From Candidatus Aminicenantota bacterium (lineage in GTDB: Bacteria; Acidobacteriota; Aminicenantia; Aminicenantales; UBA8522), in NCBI GenBank assembly GCA_003524335.1, contig DQHV01000341.1, positions 12,256-19,334 of the forward strand: a DNA stretch of 7,079 nt, in the 5' to 3' direction. Made by a program: the position numbers and the translations under genes. A model generated the notes under the pieces. It saw only the letters and a list, made by a program, of their open reading frames with translations, was not told the origin of the DNA and ran no database searches. Of this stretch, positions 5,260-7,079 are shown piece by piece. The stretch's first letter is position 1, and every line of letters starts with the position of its first letter.

Positions 5260-6213
5260 ATGATCAATCGGTGCCTGAAAAGGACGGGATGGCTCGTTGT
5301 CTCACTGCTGCTTGTTTTTTCCTTGGCCGCGGCTAAAGAGAAATACGAGGAGAAGTTCGATAAGACGATGGCGCTTGCCAAGGACGGCAAAGTGGACATC
5401 AGCAACATCTCGGGCGACATCACGGTCATGAGCTGGAACCAGGACCAGGTCAAGATCGAGGCGCTCAAGGTCTCCCAGGCGTCTTCCCTGGAGAAAGCCA
5501 AGGAGAATGCGGCCAAGGTGACGATCGAAGTCGTCCAGGAAGGCGGCCTCCTGCGGATCGAAACCAAGTACCCGAAGAGCGATAAGTTCTGGGGCGGCGA
5601 GTCAGTCAATGTCTCTGTGGACTACAAGCTCTGGATCCCGGAGAAGGCGGCCCTCAAGGCCCACAACATCAGCGGCGACATCATCGCCGAAGCTGTAGGC
5701 GGCGCGGCCGCCCTCAAGGCGGTGAGCGGAAACGTCCAGCTCACCAAGGCCGCCGCCGGGGCCGACTGCAACTCGGTCAGCGGCAATGTTACAGTCGGCG
5801 ATGTGATCGGAAGCGCGTTCCTCAAGTCCGTCTCCGGCGATGTCAAGGGCAACCTGATCAAGGGCTCGGTCGAGGCCGAGACCGTGAGCGGCGACGTCGA
5901 GCTCGTCGAGGTCTCCGAGGCTCCGACGGTGCGGGCCAAGGCCTTGAGCGGCGAAGTCCTGTATCGCGGCCGCATCAGCAAACAGGGCAACTACAGCCTC
6001 AAGTCTCACAGCGGCAGCGTGGTGCTCTATCTTCCGGCCGATTCGGCCTTCGATTTCGAGGCCGAGACCTTCAGCGGCGGCATCGAGACCGATTTCGAGA
6101 TCAAGGTCATGGGCAAGCTCTCCCCCCATTCGATGAGCGGATCCGTGAACGGAGGAGGGGCCGTGCTCAAAGTGTCCTCCTTCAGCGGCGATATCAAACT
6201 CAAAAAGAGTTAG
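5260..6213 (+). CDS. Exported DUF4097-type beta-strand repeat protein
   Basis: The 317-residue product has a signal peptide (CLKRTG, then WLVVSLLLVFSLAAA, with cleavage likely near residue 25). Cys5 precedes the hydrophobic core, so it is not a lipobox. The mature part starts with an adhesin-like beta region (30-130: DGKVDISNISGDITVMSW, DQVKIEA, LLRIETKYP, VNVSVDYKLWIP). A run of short beta repeats follows, each centred on hydrophobic-Ser-Gly-Asp/Asn-hydrophobic (ISGDI, VSGNV, VSGDV, LSGEV, FSGGI, MSGSV). Such repeats are typical of DUF4097 proteins and suggest a beta-solenoid. It is the last gene of the sigma/anti-sigma operon, 26 bases after the anti-sigma gene and ahead of a terminator. 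No enzymatic motif is visible. An envelope role as a target or sensor partner of the sigma system is inference. DUF4097 has no well-established general function known to me. Confidence 0.9.
   Translation: MINRCLKRTGWLVVSLLLVFSLAAAKEKYEEKFDKTMALAKDGKVDISNISGDITVMSWNQDQVKIEALKVSQASSLEKAKENAAKVTIEVVQEGGLLRIETKYPKSDKFWGGESVNVSVDYKLWIPEKAALKAHNISGDIIAEAVGGAAALKAVSGNVQLTKAAAGADCNSVSGNVTVGDVIGSAFLKSVSGDVKGNLIKGSVEAETVSGDVELVEVSEAPTVRAKALSGEVLYRGRISKQGNYSLKSHSGSVVLYLPADSAFDFEAETFSGGIETDFEIKVMGKLSPHSMSGSVNGGGAVLKVSSFSGDIKLKKS
5665..6195 (+). repeat. Tandem Ser-Gly beta repeats encoded in the DUF4097 gene
   Basis: The Ser-Gly pair of each repeat falls at residues 138, 156, 174, 192 and 210, an exact 18-residue (54-base) step. 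It then falls at 230, 251, 272 and 293 with 20-21 residue steps, and finally at 309. An isolated copy stands at residue 51. Codons differ between repeats (AGCGGC, TCCGGC, AGCGGA), so this is an old protein-level repeat and not a recent DNA duplication. Confidence 0.85.
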
Positions 6214-6240
6214 CCTGGAGCCGTAACCGAGTCTTGCACA

Positions 6241-6272
6241 GGGGCGGTCCTGAACCGGGGCCGCCCCTTTTT
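6241..6272 (+). terminator. Intrinsic terminator of the sigma operon
   Basis: GGGGCGGTCC (6241-6250) pairs with GGGGCCGCCCC (6258-6267), giving a 10-bp stem with a single T-G wobble around a seven-base loop. Five Ts follow at 6268-6272. It sits 28 bases after the DUF4097 stop and is the clearest terminator in the window. Confidence 0.88.
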
Positions 6273-6280
6273 GCTATAAT
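6272..6280 (+). promoter_or_regulatory. Extended -10 promoter of the MFS gene
   Basis: TGCTATAAT fits the extended -10 consensus TGnTATAAT exactly. The expected -35 position (about 6252-6257) lies in the terminator loop and does not match TTGACA, which is common where an extended -10 compensates. Transcription would start near 6287, leaving a leader of only about 13 bases before the ATG at 6300. The element begins on the last T of the preceding terminator. Confidence 0.7.
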
Positions 6281-6299
6281 ATCCTGCTTTGAGAAGCCC

Positions 6300-7079
6300 A
6301 TGATCTCTCACCGCAGGATCCATCTCCTCAACTTCTGCCGCAAGCTGGCCGTCAACGCCGTTTTCTTTCTCATCCCCCTCCACTTCTTGAAGAACGGGTT
6401 CAAAGGCTGGGAGATCGGTGTCGTGACGTCCTCCTATGCGTTCGCGCCGCTTCTTTTTTCGTTCCCCACCGGCTGGGCGAACGACCGCTTTTCGATCAAA
6501 GAAATCATCCGCGGCGCTCTCGCCCTGTTCAGCCTGATGTTTCTCATCCTCAGCCGGGTCCACGGCTTCCTCCCCACGGCCGTCCTATTTCTCTTCCTGG
6601 GCCTGGCCAACAACGCCTTGGACGTCTCCATCAACAACCTCTACTACAAGGACAACACTGCGATCGATCAAAACAAAAAGTACAGCCGGCTTGTCTTCTG
6701 GCAGTCTCTGGGTTCGGCGGCAGGGCCCGTGCTCGGTGGCGCGATCGTGACCTTGGCCGGGTTCCCCGTCCTTTTTATCGCCTTTGCGGGTTTCCTTCTG
6801 GCCGTCCAGGCTTTTGTCCCGTCCCTGAGCAGCATCCGCTTCGGGCCGGTCCCCCGGCAGGTCTACAGGGGTAACCTGCTCCGGCCGAAGACGCTCCTCT
6901 TCTCGGTCATGATCTTCGTCATAGGGCTTCACTGGGGCTTGGAGGGGACGGTGTACAGCCCCTTCCTCCGGCAATATTTCAACCTCAACACGTTCTCTCT
7001 ATCGCTTTATATATCTCTGTCCCTGCTGGCCCTGGCTCTCTCGTCCTTCCTCATCGGGTTCATTCCCTTCAATTTGAGG
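6300..7079 (+). CDS. MFS transporter, N-terminal 260 residues (runs off window)
   Basis: The frame is open from ATG 6300 to the window edge, with a weak GAGAAG before it and no nearby in-frame alternative start. Membrane helices are evident at about 12-31, 38-58, 70-90, 91-111, 134-153, 155-175, 198-214 and 236-256. A motif-A-like loop after the second helix (GWANDRF, Gly58-Asp62-Arg63) and another small-residue helix with GSAAGPVLGG are typical of the major facilitator superfamily. A basic central loop (176-197, IRFGPVPRQVYRGNLLRPK) separates the two halves. About eight of the usual 12 helices are present; the remainder lies beyond the right edge. Substrate cannot be deduced. The gene has its own promoter directly after the previous operon's terminator, so it is probably regulated independently. 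Confidence 0.85.
   Translation, partial: MISHRRIHLLNFCRKLAVNAVFFLIPLHFLKNGFKGWEIGVVTSSYAFAPLLFSFPTGWANDRFSIKEIIRGALALFSLMFLILSRVHGFLPTAVLFLFLGLANNALDVSINNLYYKDNTAIDQNKKYSRLVFWQSLGSAAGPVLGGAIVTLAGFPVLFIAFAGFLLAVQAFVPSLSSIRFGPVPRQVYRGNLLRPKTLLFSVMIFVIGLHWGLEGTVYSPFLRQYFNLNTFSLSLYISLSLLALALSSFLIGFIPFNLR

Noticed and set aside
5602..6129. Minus-strand open frame of 175 codons, seemingly repetitive
   Set aside because: The repetition mirrors the Ser-Gly repeats of the DUF4097 gene on the plus strand.
6210..6974. Minus-strand frames of 117 and 129 codons downstream of the operon
   Set aside because: They oppose a continuous MFS membrane-helix frame. Their highly charged composition is the usual antisense image of hydrophobic codons, and the first would also run through the terminator hairpin.

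Overview
The window is visibly GC-rich bacterial chromosomal DNA. Large multi-PAS/GAF sensors, a sigma/zinc-finger anti-sigma/DUF4097 operon and a secreted cyanophycinase-type gene fit an uncultured Acidobacteriota or Candidatus Aminicenantes-like organism. That placement is a guess from gene content; there is no rRNA or other phylogenetic marker here. I found no CRISPR array, tRNA, rRNA, IS element or phage gene.

Layout. (1) Positions 1-2673, minus strand: the first 891 residues of a soluble signalling protein with domain order GAF-PAS-PAS-GAF-GAF-PAS. The output domain lies beyond the left edge. The plus strand here carries long open frames, including one of 509 codons, but these are antisense shadows. 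(2) Positions 2674-2869: a divergent intergenic region of 196 bases with inverted repeats. (3) Positions 2870-3702, plus strand: two translationally coupled small genes. The first is a cyanophycinase-like (peptidase S51) protein and the second a YfcC-family membrane transporter. Both keep recognisable ends but lack most of the middle, with the reading frame intact. They look like internally deleted remnants. (4) Positions 3834-6213, plus strand: an operon of an ECF-type sigma factor, a membrane anti-sigma factor with a zinc-finger-type (zf-HC2) N-terminus, and an exported DUF4097-type beta-repeat protein, closed by a good intrinsic terminator at 6241-6272. (5) Positions 6300-7079, plus strand: the N-terminal 260 residues of an MFS transporter, behind an exact extended -10 promoter that abuts the terminator, running off the right edge.

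How the genes may work together. The sigma/anti-sigma/DUF4097 set is a plausible envelope-responsive regulatory unit: the anti-sigma factor holds the sigma factor at the inner membrane through its cytoplasmic zinc-finger domain and presents a helical domain outside, where the exported repeat protein would also be. The deleted cyanophycinase/transporter pair would once have made sense as release and uptake of peptides or amino acids, but neither product should keep its original activity. The sensor protein and the MFS transporter have no evident functional link to the rest.
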